Part shown: one piece after another, positions 35,535 through 43,765 of the stretch | How positions within the stretch are numbered: position 1 is the first letter of the stretch | Layout: each line of letters starts with the position of its first letter | DNA from: Niabella soli DSM 19437 | Lineage (GTDB): Bacteria > Bacteroidota > Bacteroidia > Chitinophagales > Chitinophagaceae | Length of the DNA stretch: 64,000 nt | Direction: 5' to 3' | Assembly (NCBI RefSeq): GCF_000243115.2 | Contig: NZ_CP007035.1 | Coordinates: 3,534,001-3,598,000, forward strand | Made by a program: the position numbers and the translations under genes | Notes under the pieces: generated by a model | Told to the model about the DNA's origin: nothing | What the model saw: the letters and a program-made list of their open reading frames with translations, nothing else | Databases searched by the model: none

Positions 35535-36650
35535 TTACTGGTTCAGCATCAGCGGCATTACCAGCATCAGCAGTTCTTCCGCTTCTTCCTGGTCCATTGG
35601 CTTTATCAGGCCCGCTTTGGTTGGCGTGCTTAATTCCATATATACTTCCTCGCTATCGGTTGCGTTCAGCATCTCGATAAGGAATTTGGCATTAAAAGCA
35701 ATTACCAGGTCTTCCCCGTTATACTGGCATTTCATACGCTCGTTCCCTTCAAAGCTAAAATCTACGTCCTGTGCAGCCAGTTGCAGTTCGCTGCCGCTAA
35801 TGTTCAGCGCCACCTGGTAGGTGCTTTTGTTACTAAAAACACTTACCCGCCGCAAGGCCCCCAGGAACTCCGTCCTGTTCACCGTCAACCGGTACGGGTT
35901 TTCTTTAGGAATTACTACTTTATAGTCCGGGAAACGGGCATCGATCAGCCGGCAGCTCATTTGCGTGGTTCCGTGTATTACAAAAAAATGGTTGCTGTTA
36001 TAGTTGATGGTGATTTCATCCTCGTTATCCGGCAACGCCGATTTTAGCAGGTTCAGAGGTTTGCGCGGGACAATAAATGTATCGGTATTCGGAGAACTTA
36101 CATCGGTTCTCTTATAACGTACCAGCCGGTGCGCATCTGTTGCTACAAACTGTATCCCATTTTTATCCAGCTCAAAAAACACGCCTGTCATAGCCGGCCG
36201 CAGATCATCGGTACTGGTCGCAAACAAGGTTTTATTAATTGCTGTAACCAGGGCAGTTGAGGTCATAGTAAAACTGGAGGCGTCGTCGGCAGTAGGCTCC
36301 TTCGGAAAATTGTCCGGGTTTTCGCCCATTACCTTGTATTTTCCGTTATCACTTGTAATTTCAACACTGTAGTTTTTATCGATATTGAACGTAAGCGGCT
36401 GCTCCGGGATATTTTTTAAAGAATCGATCAGGATCTTCGCCGGGATACAAACACGACCGTTGTCCTTGGCCTCTACGGGCATCTCCGTTTTCATCACCGT
36501 TTCAAGGTCTGTGGCCACAATGGTCAGCCGGTTTTTATCAATGTCAAACAAAATATCTTCCAGGATAGGTAACACATTGTTGGCGTTAATTACACCCGAG
36601 ATATTCTGAAGTTGCTTCAGTAATGCTGACGATGATACGATAAATTTCAT
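35535..36650 (-). CDS. dnaN: DNA polymerase III beta subunit (sliding clamp)
   Basis: 371-residue clamp of three similar ~120-residue domains that form the processivity ring. The N-terminus MKFIVSSSALLKQLQNI, the SDNGKYKV and GVFFELDKNGIQFVATDAHRL blocks and the LIDARFPDYKVVIP stretch are typical. The usual C-terminal LVMPL(M) end is present (LVMPLMLNQ). It stands apart from dnaA, as is common in Bacteroidota. The gene is preceded by an A/T-rich stretch without a perfect -7 box. Confidence 0.97.
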   Translation of the reverse strand: MKFIVSSSALLKQLQNISGVINANNVLPILEDILFDIDKNRLTIVATDLETVMKTEMPVEAKDNGRVCIPAKILIDSLKNIPEQPLTFNIDKNYSVEITSDNGKYKVMGENPDNFPKEPTADDASSFTMTSTALVTAINKTLFATSTDDLRPAMTGVFFELDKNGIQFVATDAHRLVRYKRTDVSSPNTDTFIVPRKPLNLLKSALPDNEDEITINYNSNHFFVIHGTTQMSCRLIDARFPDYKVVIPKENPYRLTVNRTEFLGALRRVSVFSNKSTYQVALNISGSELQLAAQDVDFSFEGNERMKCQYNGEDLVIAFNAKFLIEMLNATDSEEVYMELSTPTKAGLIKPMDQEEAEELLMLVMPLMLNQ

Positions 36651-36855
36651 CCGTATATTTTTTATGTTTTATATTTTCTTTGGCAAATAATAGCAGCGAA
36701 ACTACTATTTTATTGCCTACTATTTGAAAAAATCTGTCCCCATTTTCAGTAAAAATAGGGGGAAAAACACCAATTTTTATTACCGGTAACTATATAACAA
36801 GATTTTTTAGGTAGTTTAATAAGGTTTAGTAACTTCCCCATCTTAAACAGGCACA

Positions 36856-38187
36856 ATGCTTCATAAATTTTTGAACTGGGTGAGGGGGAAAGAGGAGCCC
36901 GCAGGTTTGGATAACCCTTCGCTCGACTTTGGCCGGTATTCCGATAATAACAAAGTGCCAGGTAAAGTGCGCCGCTGGAAAGAGGCAGATTCACTTTTTA
37001 AAGAAAAAAAATATGCAGAGTCGCTGGATGCTTTTTTTGATTATTTGAAAGATGACAGCGCGGAAAATGTGCGCTACAACCGTGAAGGGGAGCAGGCGCG
37101 CTTTGAGTTTTACCAGGGCTCCAAAATTGTGCGCGGGGAGATCAAAAACAATCATTTTTCCGCTGATGTGAAACTGGCCCGCATGGCCGAGCCCTCCGTT
37201 CCGGTGATGCGTCGCCTCCTGGAAATGAATTTCGGCCTTTATTACAGCCGCTTTGCCCTCGATAAAGAAGAGTTATGCATGCGTTTTGATACCGATCTTT
37301 CCACCGCAAATCCTAACAAATTATATTATGGGTTAAAAGAACTGGCCACCAAATCCGATAAACAGGACGACCTGCTTATTGGCGATTTTGCGCATCTTCA
37401 GAGCGTTGACCAGGACCATATTATTCCGTTGCCGGAAAACGAAAAGGAGATAAAATATCATTTCTTGCAGCAATGGATTGCGGAAACCCTGGAAAAAATA
37501 GCAGCGGCAGATGCCGATAAATTTTCGGGAGGCATTTCCTACCTGCTGCTGAGCCTCGTTTACCGCATAGATTTTCTGATCACGCCCGAAGGGCAACTGC
37601 TGAATGAACTGGAAAAAATAGGAGGTCTTTATTTTAAAAAAGATGAAAAACCCGTTGTTGACAAAAACCGGGAGATGATAGAAGCCTTTCGCCAGTTGCA
37701 GGCAAAACCCAAAGAAGAGGTATTTAAAAACCTGTTCCGCTCCAAATACACTTTTTCTATCGTAATGCCGCAGGTGCATAAGGTACTGGCAGACGCCGTT
37801 CACGAAGCAAATGAAAATATGCTTTGGTACCGGGATAATAATTACGATTATTTCGCCAATAAACTGATAGAGTACGGGTTATCCTACTGCCAGTATTCCT
37901 ACAGTTTACCCCGGCCCATCACACTGCTGGTGCGGCTTTTTATGCAGATCAATTACCCTGATTATTTTAAGGCGTTGGGCTACGCGGATACTTTTTATGA
38001 TCCAAACGCCAATCGCTTTAAAGAGGAAGCCATTATAAAGTATATGCGATCGGTGGAAGCGCAATGGAAAGACCGTTATCCTAAAATGAACCTAAAAACA
38101 GAAATGCTGAATTTTACAAACCTGCTGGCATTCAACTTCAGTTTTACTACAATAATTGAAACCTTAAACATGGATGTGCCGGCCTGA
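36856..38187 (+). CDS. Unknown cytoplasmic protein with TPR-like start and CesT/YbjN-like domain
   Basis: 443 residues, no signal peptide, family not recognised. Residues about 40-70 (RRWKEADSLFKEKKYAESLD) look like one TPR hairpin. Residues about 72-175 follow a strand-rich pattern (QGSKIVRGEI...FSADVKLARMAEPSVPVMRRLLEMN...) that resembles the CesT/YbjN chaperone-like fold. The same pattern is seen in the C-terminal domain of the protease encoded 21 bases downstream. The C-terminal half is helical and has no motif I know. Tight spacing and the shared domain imply that the two proteins work together (inference). Confidence 0.7.
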   Translation: MLHKFLNWVRGKEEPAGLDNPSLDFGRYSDNNKVPGKVRRWKEADSLFKEKKYAESLDAFFDYLKDDSAENVRYNREGEQARFEFYQGSKIVRGEIKNNHFSADVKLARMAEPSVPVMRRLLEMNFGLYYSRFALDKEELCMRFDTDLSTANPNKLYYGLKELATKSDKQDDLLIGDFAHLQSVDQDHIIPLPENEKEIKYHFLQQWIAETLEKIAAADADKFSGGISYLLLSLVYRIDFLITPEGQLLNELEKIGGLYFKKDEKPVVDKNREMIEAFRQLQAKPKEEVFKNLFRSKYTFSIVMPQVHKVLADAVHEANENMLWYRDNNYDYFANKLIEYGLSYCQYSYSLPRPITLLVRLFMQINYPDYFKALGYADTFYDPNANRFKEEAIIKYMRSVEAQWKDRYPKMNLKTEMLNFTNLLAFNFSFTTIIETLNMDVPA

Positions 38188-38208
38188 CGCCGCTTTTAAC
38201 TCATTAGC

Positions 38209-39309
38209 ATGAACGTACAGGAAATTATAAATAAATATCAGCACGCAGTTATCCAGATCGCCACGCAAACAGGCACGGGAACCGGCTTTTACCTGAAGGA
38301 TTACGATCTGATTATTACCAATAATCATGTGATCAATAATACGCCGGAAGTAACGATCCAGGGAAAAACATTCGAAAGACAACTGGCAAAAGTCTGGTAC
38401 ACCGATCAAAAGCACGACCTGGCGTTTGTACAGGCGCCTGCGGCTGCTGATCTGGCCGATGTGCATATCGGCACTTATGAAGCGCTCAACGACGGCGACA
38501 ATGTTATCGCTATCGGGCACCCCTATAATTTAAGTTATTCGGCTACCCAGGGCGTTATCTCAAAAGTGGATCGCATCCGGGAAGGGTTAAAATATATCCA
38601 GATCGATGCCGCTATCAATCCCGGCAATAGCGGCGGTCCGTTGGTTGACTATGCAGGCTTTGTAATCGGGGTAAACTCCTTTATTATCAAAGGCGGCGAT
38701 AACCTTGGTTTTGCCCTGCCATCGACTTATTTAAAGGAAGCCATTGATCTTTACCTGCCGTATAGAGGACAGGAAGCCACCCGGTGTTCCAGTTGTGATT
38801 CTTTGGTAACCGCAGCCAATATCGACAATAATAAATACTGTCCCAATTGCGGCGCTGAAGTAAAGCTGCTCCAGGTTCCGGAGAAAGAAGTAGAATTAAT
38901 GGGCGTAGCCAAACTGATCGAAGATATTTTGAAGGATTTGGGTAAAGATGTACGCCTGGCCCGCGACGGCGTTAACCAATGGAGCGTAAAAGAAGGCTCT
39001 GCAAAAATTAATATCAGCTATAACCCTGATAACTATTTTATTGCAGGGGATGCATTCCTGTGCCAGATGCCGCCGGAGCCCGCCAAAATAAAGCCTTTAT
39101 ACCAATTCCTTTTAGCCGAAAATAATAAACCCAGCGGCCTGGTGCTCAGTTGTCAAAAAAACAATATTGTGCTCAGCCGGTTGTTATACGACCTGGATAT
39201 GACGCGCGAATCAGGGCTGGAAGAGTTTAAAACCCTTTTTCAGCAGGCAGATCATTATGATGATTATCTGAAAAATGAATTTGGCTGCACGTCCCGGCTG
39301 GAAGAATAA
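38209..39309 (+). CDS. Cytosolic trypsin-like serine protease with zinc ribbon and CesT/YbjN-like domain
   Basis: 366 residues. The S1-type protease domain (about 1-185) has an intact triad: His40 (TNNHVI), Asp70 (KHDLAF) and Ser141 (NPGNSGGP). A zinc ribbon follows (Cys193, Cys196, Cys211, Cys214), then a C-terminal domain (about 225-366) with WSVKEGSAKINISY, LCQMPPEPAKI and LSRLLYDLDM, in CesT/YbjN style. There is no signal peptide, membrane helix or PDZ domain, so unlike DegP/HtrA it should act inside the cell. It sits 21 bases after the unknown gene at 36856. It may be a regulated intracellular protease; its target is unknown. Confidence 0.85.
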   Translation: MNVQEIINKYQHAVIQIATQTGTGTGFYLKDYDLIITNNHVINNTPEVTIQGKTFERQLAKVWYTDQKHDLAFVQAPAAADLADVHIGTYEALNDGDNVIAIGHPYNLSYSATQGVISKVDRIREGLKYIQIDAAINPGNSGGPLVDYAGFVIGVNSFIIKGGDNLGFALPSTYLKEAIDLYLPYRGQEATRCSSCDSLVTAANIDNNKYCPNCGAEVKLLQVPEKEVELMGVAKLIEDILKDLGKDVRLARDGVNQWSVKEGSAKINISYNPDNYFIAGDAFLCQMPPEPAKIKPLYQFLLAENNKPSGLVLSCQKNNIVLSRLLYDLDMTRESGLEEFKTLFQQADHYDDYLKNEFGCTSRLEE

Positions 39310-39460
39310 GATGTTGTTCCCGGCTGCGGTACAGATGGCATCCAGGTTGCCACGCTCGGTTCAGGGTTCGGGTTATATGGCAGCTTTTTATGCTTCGTTG
39401 GATACAATAAATAGTTCCCACGATGAAATCATTTAGACGGTTTGTCCTGATGATCGTATG

Positions 39461-39672
39461 ACAAATTTATCTTTTCAGCTCCGGCAGGAGCGGCGTGTTT
39501 ATAGAAAATTACGAAGAGGAGGTTGGGCTCCATAGGTGCCCCGTGTTTACGCGGCCTCCTACGGAGCCGATGCACCTCACGATGATACTACAAACACAGG
39601 GCTCCAGAGGAGCCATAGCCACTTCGTCTGAATTCAATGTTTCTTTAGTAAAGGGGAATTTATCATACACCC
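39461..39672 (+). repeat. Long interspersed repeat, copy A
   Basis: About 212 bases, from ACAAATTTATCTTTTCAGCT through CGTGTTTATAGAAAAT, CCGTGTTTACGCGG, ACAAACACAGGGCTCC and GAATTCAATGTTTCTTTA to ATACACCCC. An inverted copy at 56808-57030 matches along its whole length by eye. A chance 62-codon ORF in it should not be annotated. The rest of the 465-base gap (39310-39460) holds nothing I recognise. Confidence 0.85.
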
Positions 39673-39710
39673 CTCCTGATTGACTCAATTTAGGTCAGTT
39701 TGAAGTTTTG

Positions 39711-39718
39711 TATATTTG
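39711..39718 (+). promoter_or_regulatory. -7 box (TATATTTG) of the vapB-like remnant locus
   Basis: Exact TAnnTTTG match 56 bases before the ATG at 39775, directly after repeat copy A. No standard -33 box. Confidence 0.4.
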
Positions 39719-39774
39719 TAAAGATCATATTTATCGTTTCAAGGTAGAAATGTTGTTAACAAATAGGCAATAAA

Positions 39775-39984
39775 ATGATACGCGCCATAATCAGAGCTGA
39801 AAGAAAGCAAATCCGGCTGGATATCCCCAAAGAATACATAGGAAAGGATATTGAGGTTACTTATGTACCAGTTGAAGAAGTGAATAGGCATGTGCAACAG
39901 CCTTTAAAAGCAATGAAAGATTTTTGGGGCATCCTGTCTGATGACACGGCTATTAAATTGCATAATCATATCGCCAGGAGCTGA
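39775..39984 (+). CDS. VapB-type antitoxin, C-terminally clipped
   Basis: 69 residues with the layout of Bacteroidota antitoxins that precede PIN-domain toxins: a beta-rich DNA-binding start (AIIRAERKQIRLDIPKEYIGKDIEV), a linker, and the toxin-binding FWGILSDDTAIKLHNHI helix. Intact relatives, as I remember the family, continue for several residues after this helix (about SRxEWE). Here the frame stops right after HIARS, where a fragment of the toxin 3' end begins. It is probably a relic left by deletion of vapC, though it could still bind DNA. Confidence 0.65.
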   Translation: MIRAIIRAERKQIRLDIPKEYIGKDIEVTYVPVEEVNRHVQQPLKAMKDFWGILSDDTAIKLHNHIARS

Positions 39985-40054
39985 TGCTGTCTTACTGACC
40001 CGGAATATCTCTGATTTCAAAAATATTAAAGGGTTGCAATTGCAAAATCCCTGA
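39983..40054 (+). pseudogene. vapC remnant: last 23 codons of a PIN-domain toxin
   Basis: Immediately at the antitoxin stop, another frame reads DAVLLTRNISDFKNIKGLQL plus QNP and a stop (40052-40054). This is the characteristic C-terminal strand-helix of VapC/PIN toxins (TRN..DF..I.GL). The catalytic N-terminal ~110 residues and the start codon are missing, so the toxin is dead. The junction near 39981-39990 marks an internal deletion. Confidence 0.7.
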
Positions 40055-40086
40055 AACTTATAAACCGTCCCCTTAATTCGCTATCG

Positions 40087-40563
40087 ATGGCGCATCCCGG
40101 ATCCTTAACAGAAGCACAGGTCTTAAAAAAACTGCAGCAATATTGTGCGTACAGTGAGCGCTGCCATAGCGATGTGGTCAATAAACTTTATGAACTGGGC
40201 GTTTGGAAAAAAGAGCACGACACCATTATTGCTGCGCTGATAGAAGAGAATTACCTGAATGAAGAACGTTTTGCAAAAGCCTTTGCAGGCGGGCATTTCC
40301 GGCAAAAAAAATGGGGACGCAATAAAATAATAAAAGCACTGCAGCAAAAACAGGTCAGTCCTTATTGCATCAAAACAGGAATGAAGGAAATTGACGAAAT
40401 TGCATATACCGCCGTGCTCAGGGAATTATTTGAGCAGAAATGGAACAGCTTAAAGGGAGAAAAGAACCGGTTTATAAAAATGCGCAAAACCAGCGATTTT
40501 TTGATCCAAAAAGGGTTTGAACCGGAACTTTTTTCATCTTTGTTCAAAGAAACAGATCCATAG
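40087..40563 (+). CDS. recX: Regulatory protein RecX
   Basis: 158-residue cytoplasmic protein built of helical three-helix repeats, which binds RecA filaments and limits recombinase activity. Typical elements: KKLQQYCAYSERCHSDV (first repeat), LIEENYLNEERFAKAFAGGHFRQKKWGRNKI (the most conserved region, about 57-87), and a C-terminal repeat ending FLIQKGFEPEL. It is not next to recA. The hydroxylase gene begins 5 bases after its stop, so the two are likely in one transcript. Confidence 0.93.
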   Translation: MAHPGSLTEAQVLKKLQQYCAYSERCHSDVVNKLYELGVWKKEHDTIIAALIEENYLNEERFAKAFAGGHFRQKKWGRNKIIKALQQKQVSPYCIKTGMKEIDEIAYTAVLRELFEQKWNSLKGEKNRFIKMRKTSDFLIQKGFEPELFSSLFKETDP

Positions 40564-40568
40564 CAACC

Positions 40569-41567
40569 GTGTACAGTTATTACGAACAAATATTACTGCT
40601 TTTCTCGACCCCTTTTTATATTGTAATCATCGGGGCAGAAATTTTATTATCCAGCCTCCATTTTCACAAAAGAACTTATTCCTTTAGAGACACGCTCACC
40701 AATATTTACCTCACCATTGCAAACGGGTTGATTGATATGGCCTTTAAACTCGGCTATCTCTGGGTATTGGTTCAGGTGTTCAACCACAGCCCTTTTAAAA
40801 GCTGGCATCCGGGTTTTATTTATTGGACCGCATTACTGGTGGCGGAAGATTTTACCTATTACTGGCTGCACCGGTTCGATCATGAGCTGCGTTTCTTATG
40901 GGCCGTACATGTAACCCATCACAGCTCCCAAAAGTTTAATTTCAGCGTGGGGTTCCGTTCTTCTGTTTTTGAACCCTTGTACCGGTTTGTTTTTTTTATT
41001 CCGCTTGCCTGGGCCGGTTTTAAGCCTTTGGATATTCTTTTCATGTACTCCGCCACCCAGATCTGGGGCACCCTGGTGCATACGGAACTGGTAGGCAAAC
41101 TGGGCTGGCTGGAAAAAATTTTTGTTACTCCCTCGCATCACCGCGTGCACCATGGGTCCAATCCAAAATACCTGGATAAGAATATGGGAATGTTCCTGAT
41201 CGTTTGGGACAAGCTCTTTCACACGTTCCAAGAAGAATTGCCTGAAACAGAATATGCGCCTATTCAATACGGACTTACAAAGAATCTTGAAAATCCCAAT
41301 GCCTTCACCGTCATATTTCATGAATGGATACAGATCTACAGGGATATAATGCAAAAAGGGCTTACCCTGAAACAGAGAATCAATTATATCTTTGGACCGC
41401 CGGGATACAGTCATAACGGCAGCCGGAAAACCAGCCGGCAAATGGAACGGGAAGAGGCGGAGTGTTCCCGCAGATCAGCGCAGATTTGCGAAGAGATCAG
41501 CGCAAATCAGCGGGAATCCGAGAAAAAAAATCCGCTTTCGATTTATCGGAATGCGGAAAATCAATGA
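40569..41567 (+). CDS. Second fatty acid hydroxylase/sterol desaturase-family protein, with repeat-derived C-terminus
   Basis: 332-residue membrane protein with the family's histidine clusters (HRFDHE, HVTHHSS, HRVHHG). The start is a GTG 5 bases after recX; no ATG occurs before residue 57, inside the first conserved region, so GTG is chosen. The natural protein seems to end near residue 298: the last ~34 residues (SRRSAQICEEISANQRES and onward) are translated from an interspersed repeat at 41464-41562. The nitrilase gene starts 19 bases after the stop. Substrate unknown, as for the homolog at 29166. Confidence 0.88.
   Translation: MYSYYEQILLLFSTPFYIVIIGAEILLSSLHFHKRTYSFRDTLTNIYLTIANGLIDMAFKLGYLWVLVQVFNHSPFKSWHPGFIYWTALLVAEDFTYYWLHRFDHELRFLWAVHVTHHSSQKFNFSVGFRSSVFEPLYRFVFFIPLAWAGFKPLDILFMYSATQIWGTLVHTELVGKLGWLEKIFVTPSHHRVHHGSNPKYLDKNMGMFLIVWDKLFHTFQEELPETEYAPIQYGLTKNLENPNAFTVIFHEWIQIYRDIMQKGLTLKQRINYIFGPPGYSHNGSRKTSRQMEREEAECSRRSAQICEEISANQRESEKKNPLSIYRNAENQ
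41464..41562 (+). repeat. Interspersed repeat overlapping a gene end
   Basis: TTCCCGCAGATCAGCGCAGA on the left and GATCAGCGCAAATCAGCGGG on the right form an imperfect inverted pair. A CGATTTATCGGAATGCGG piece follows that is also found at 11974-11989. It is read through as the C-terminal coding sequence of the hydroxylase. Confidence 0.6.
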
Positions 41568-41586
41568 TCAGATTCACATTTGCATT

Positions 41587-42381
41587 ATGTCTTTACAAAT
41601 ATCGCTTATTCAAACAGACCTTCACTGGGAAGATAAAGCAGCCAACCGGGCGATGCTGGAACAAAAGATTGAAAGCATTCCTCATACACAGGTAGTGGTA
41701 TTGCCCGAAATGTTTTCCACGGGTTTTTCCATGCAGCCGGCGCTGCTCGCTGAAACGATGGAGGGTCCTACCGTTCAGTGGATGAAGGAAGTGGCTACAA
41801 AAAACAAGATCATTCTTACTGGTAGCCTCATCATCAAAGAGGCAGACGCTTATTATAATCGCCTCATCTGGATGCTGCCCAACGGGCAATACGGCACTTA
41901 TGATAAGCGCCATCTTTTTGCTTTTGCAAATGAGGATGCACAGTATACACCGGGAAATAAGCGGCTGATCACATCCGTAAACGGCTGGAAGCTGCATATG
42001 CAGGTATGTTATGATCTTCGCTTCCCCGTTTGGGCCCGTCAATCGCCACCCAAGGATGAGGATGCCCGTGAAACGGAATATGATGTACTCGTCAATGTGG
42101 CCAACTGGCCGCAACGTCGCAGTTTAGCCTGGAAAACCTTGCTACAGGCCCGCGCCATAGAGAACCAGTGTTTTGTGGTGGGCGTAAACCGGGTAGGAAC
42201 GGATGGTAAAGGCATTTATCACAGCGGGGATAGTATGGTAATTGACCCCTTAGGTGAAATTCTTTATCATAAAACAGATGAAGAAGATATTTTTACGATT
42301 ACGCTGCATAAAACAAAGCTGGACGAAGTACGGACGAAGTTTCCCTTTTTGAGGGATGCGGATGGGTTTGGGATTTATTAA
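41587..42381 (+). CDS. Nitrilase-family amidohydrolase (omega-amidase/YafV-like)
   Basis: 264-residue cytoplasmic C-N hydrolase starting at ATG 41587 (MSLQISLIQTDLHWEDK). The longer upstream ORF start is rejected because that part is repeat sequence and overlaps the previous gene. The catalytic triad is complete: Glu41 (LPEMFSTGF), Lys107 (YDKRHLF) and Cys141 (VCYDLRFP). The residues around the triad and the N-terminus fit the omega-amidase branch, which hydrolyses alpha-ketoglutaramate or alpha-ketosuccinamate and serves the methionine-salvage transamination route. That link would suit the methionine theme of the window but is inference. Confidence 0.92.
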   Translation: MSLQISLIQTDLHWEDKAANRAMLEQKIESIPHTQVVVLPEMFSTGFSMQPALLAETMEGPTVQWMKEVATKNKIILTGSLIIKEADAYYNRLIWMLPNGQYGTYDKRHLFAFANEDAQYTPGNKRLITSVNGWKLHMQVCYDLRFPVWARQSPPKDEDARETEYDVLVNVANWPQRRSLAWKTLLQARAIENQCFVVGVNRVGTDGKGIYHSGDSMVIDPLGEILYHKTDEEDIFTITLHKTKLDEVRTKFPFLRDADGFGIY

Positions 42382-42399
42382 CCTGTGGCTGATTTTTGC

Positions 42400-42650
42400 C
42401 ATTGAAACTGAACCGCCGTCAAAATTGATACCATTGACTTTTAATGGGTAGCCGCTACGCGGCACGGTCAATCTTTATACTATACGGTTCTAAAAACGGC
42501 AATGCCTCCGGCATTATCCAGGGGCTTGATACAATGTGTCCGGAAATCAGAATCGCTTCGTTTGTTTTGTTCCATCGGAACACCCTATTGGTAGCCCGGT
42601 TGCGGTGAGATCATTTGGTGTGCCATAGGTACACCCCTGCTTGCAATTAT
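42400..42650. repeat. Degenerate interspersed-repeat region with mini-palindromes
   Basis: The 282-base gap before padR contains several small palindromes (GTAGCCGCTACGCGGC near 42448, ATGCCTCCGGCAT near 42502, GTGCCATAGGTAC near 42620) and resembles decayed versions of the 39461/56808 element ('CCATAGGTGCCCC' against 'CCATAGGTACACCCC'). No gene is supported. Confidence 0.4.
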
Positions 42651-42708
42651 ACCTAATTTTCTTATGTATTATTTTTTTGCGTATCTTCATCAGGAGAAAA
42701 GAAATGCA

Positions 42709-43041
42709 GTGAACAAAGCCAATTTATACAAAGGGTGCCTGGAACCTATTATTTTAAAGCTGCTGGGCGACAATGGCCGGATGTATGGCTATGAGATCAC
42801 CCAAAGGGTAAAAAAGCTGACCGCCGGCGAATTAAAAATTACTGAGGGCGCGCTGTATCCGTTACTGCACCGGCTGGAAGCGGAGGGCGTATTGGAAGTG
42901 GAAACTGAAAATATGGGCAACCGGGTGCGCAAATATTACTCGCTTACAAAGGCGGGAAAAAAAGAGCAGGTAAGATCCTTATCTGAACTGGAGGCCTTTA
43001 AAAGCACGTTACAACTGATTTTTAATCCAAAACTCGCCTGA
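42709..43041 (+). CDS. PadR-family transcriptional regulator
   Basis: 110-residue winged-helix repressor. It shows the PadR sequence order LYKGCLEPIILKLLG, MYGYEITQRV, ITEGALYPLLHRLEAEG and RKYYSLTKAGK, plus a short dimerisation helix. The GTG start at 42709 is preferred to an ATG at 42664: it gives the normal PadR N-terminus and follows AGGAG at 42692-42696, one of the few Shine-Dalgarno-like sites in the window. The next gene, a membrane protein, starts 1 base after the stop, so the two form a coupled module, probably a regulator with its target. Confidence 0.87.
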   Translation: MNKANLYKGCLEPIILKLLGDNGRMYGYEITQRVKKLTAGELKITEGALYPLLHRLEAEGVLEVETENMGNRVRKYYSLTKAGKKEQVRSLSELEAFKSTLQLIFNPKLA

Positions 43042-43042
43042 T

Positions 43043-43738
43043 ATGTTAACTGCTGAACAAATAGAAACCCTTCGTAAATTCTGCCAGGAAAAAGGTGTTC
43101 CTTATTATGATCTTCAGATGGAACTGGTGGATCATTTTGCAACAGAAATTGAAGAAGAGCTTAAGAACAATCCCGCTGATATTTTTCAATCTACATTAGA
43201 CATTATTTATAAAAAGTTCGGGAAAAGCGGCTTCAATTCCATTGTGGCGGCCAAGGAAGAAAGCGTTGCCCAGGAATATGAAGAATGCCATCAGAACTAT
43301 TTCTGGTCTTTTTTCACTCTCCCAAAAATTATTCTAACGGTTTTGATTGGGAGTTGCCTTTTTTTGCCTTGCCTTTTCGGTTCGGAAGAAATAACCTTAC
43401 AATTAAACAGGATATACTATTGGTTCACGGTCAGCTTAAACGTGTTAACGATCCTGTGTATATGGGTTCAGCCTGGCCAAGCCCGCTTACCGTTGCTTTT
43501 GTTAAAAGGAATAAAAAGAAGATCATTCAATCGGAATATTGGGTTGTTGATTGTATTATTGGTAAATGCACATGTAGTTTTAAAAAACAATTTTTCCCAC
43601 GAGTTTATAATCCCCATCTTCATAATTACAGTCTGTGTAATGATAGGCTATTCATTAATTTTTATTGCCCGGTATCATGCTGTTTTAAAAATGTATGCAA
43701 AAGCAAGAAAAGAATATCCTTTAGCGTTTATGAAATAA
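43043..43738 (+). CDS. Membrane protein coupled to PadR
   Basis: 231 residues. A soluble N-terminal region (about 1-90, with the conserved-looking YYDLQMELVDHFATEIEEEL) is followed by about four hydrophobic helices, the last ending in a basic tail. Similar proteins often follow PadR genes in Bacteroidota; the N-terminal 'LxxELVDHxA' motif is typical of them. Function unknown. The gene converges with the sulfatase locus with 27 bases between. A 169-codon overlapping ORF in another frame is not real. Confidence 0.75.
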   Translation: MLTAEQIETLRKFCQEKGVPYYDLQMELVDHFATEIEEELKNNPADIFQSTLDIIYKKFGKSGFNSIVAAKEESVAQEYEECHQNYFWSFFTLPKIILTVLIGSCLFLPCLFGSEEITLQLNRIYYWFTVSLNVLTILCIWVQPGQARLPLLLLKGIKRRSFNRNIGLLIVLLVNAHVVLKNNFSHEFIIPIFIITVCVMIGYSLIFIARYHAVLKMYAKARKEYPLAFMK

Positions 43739-43765
43739 AAGGATTTCTAATCCGAATGGCTGGTT

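Noticed and set aside
39495-39683. 62-codon ORF (MFIENYEEEV...)
   Set aside because: Translated repeat copy A; the same peptide pattern appears as the false N-terminus of the monophosphatase ORF in copy B.
42400-42650. Possible structured RNA or CRISPR-like array because of several mini-palindromes
   Set aside because: No regular repeat-spacer spacing and no known RNA motif; better explained as a decayed interspersed repeat.
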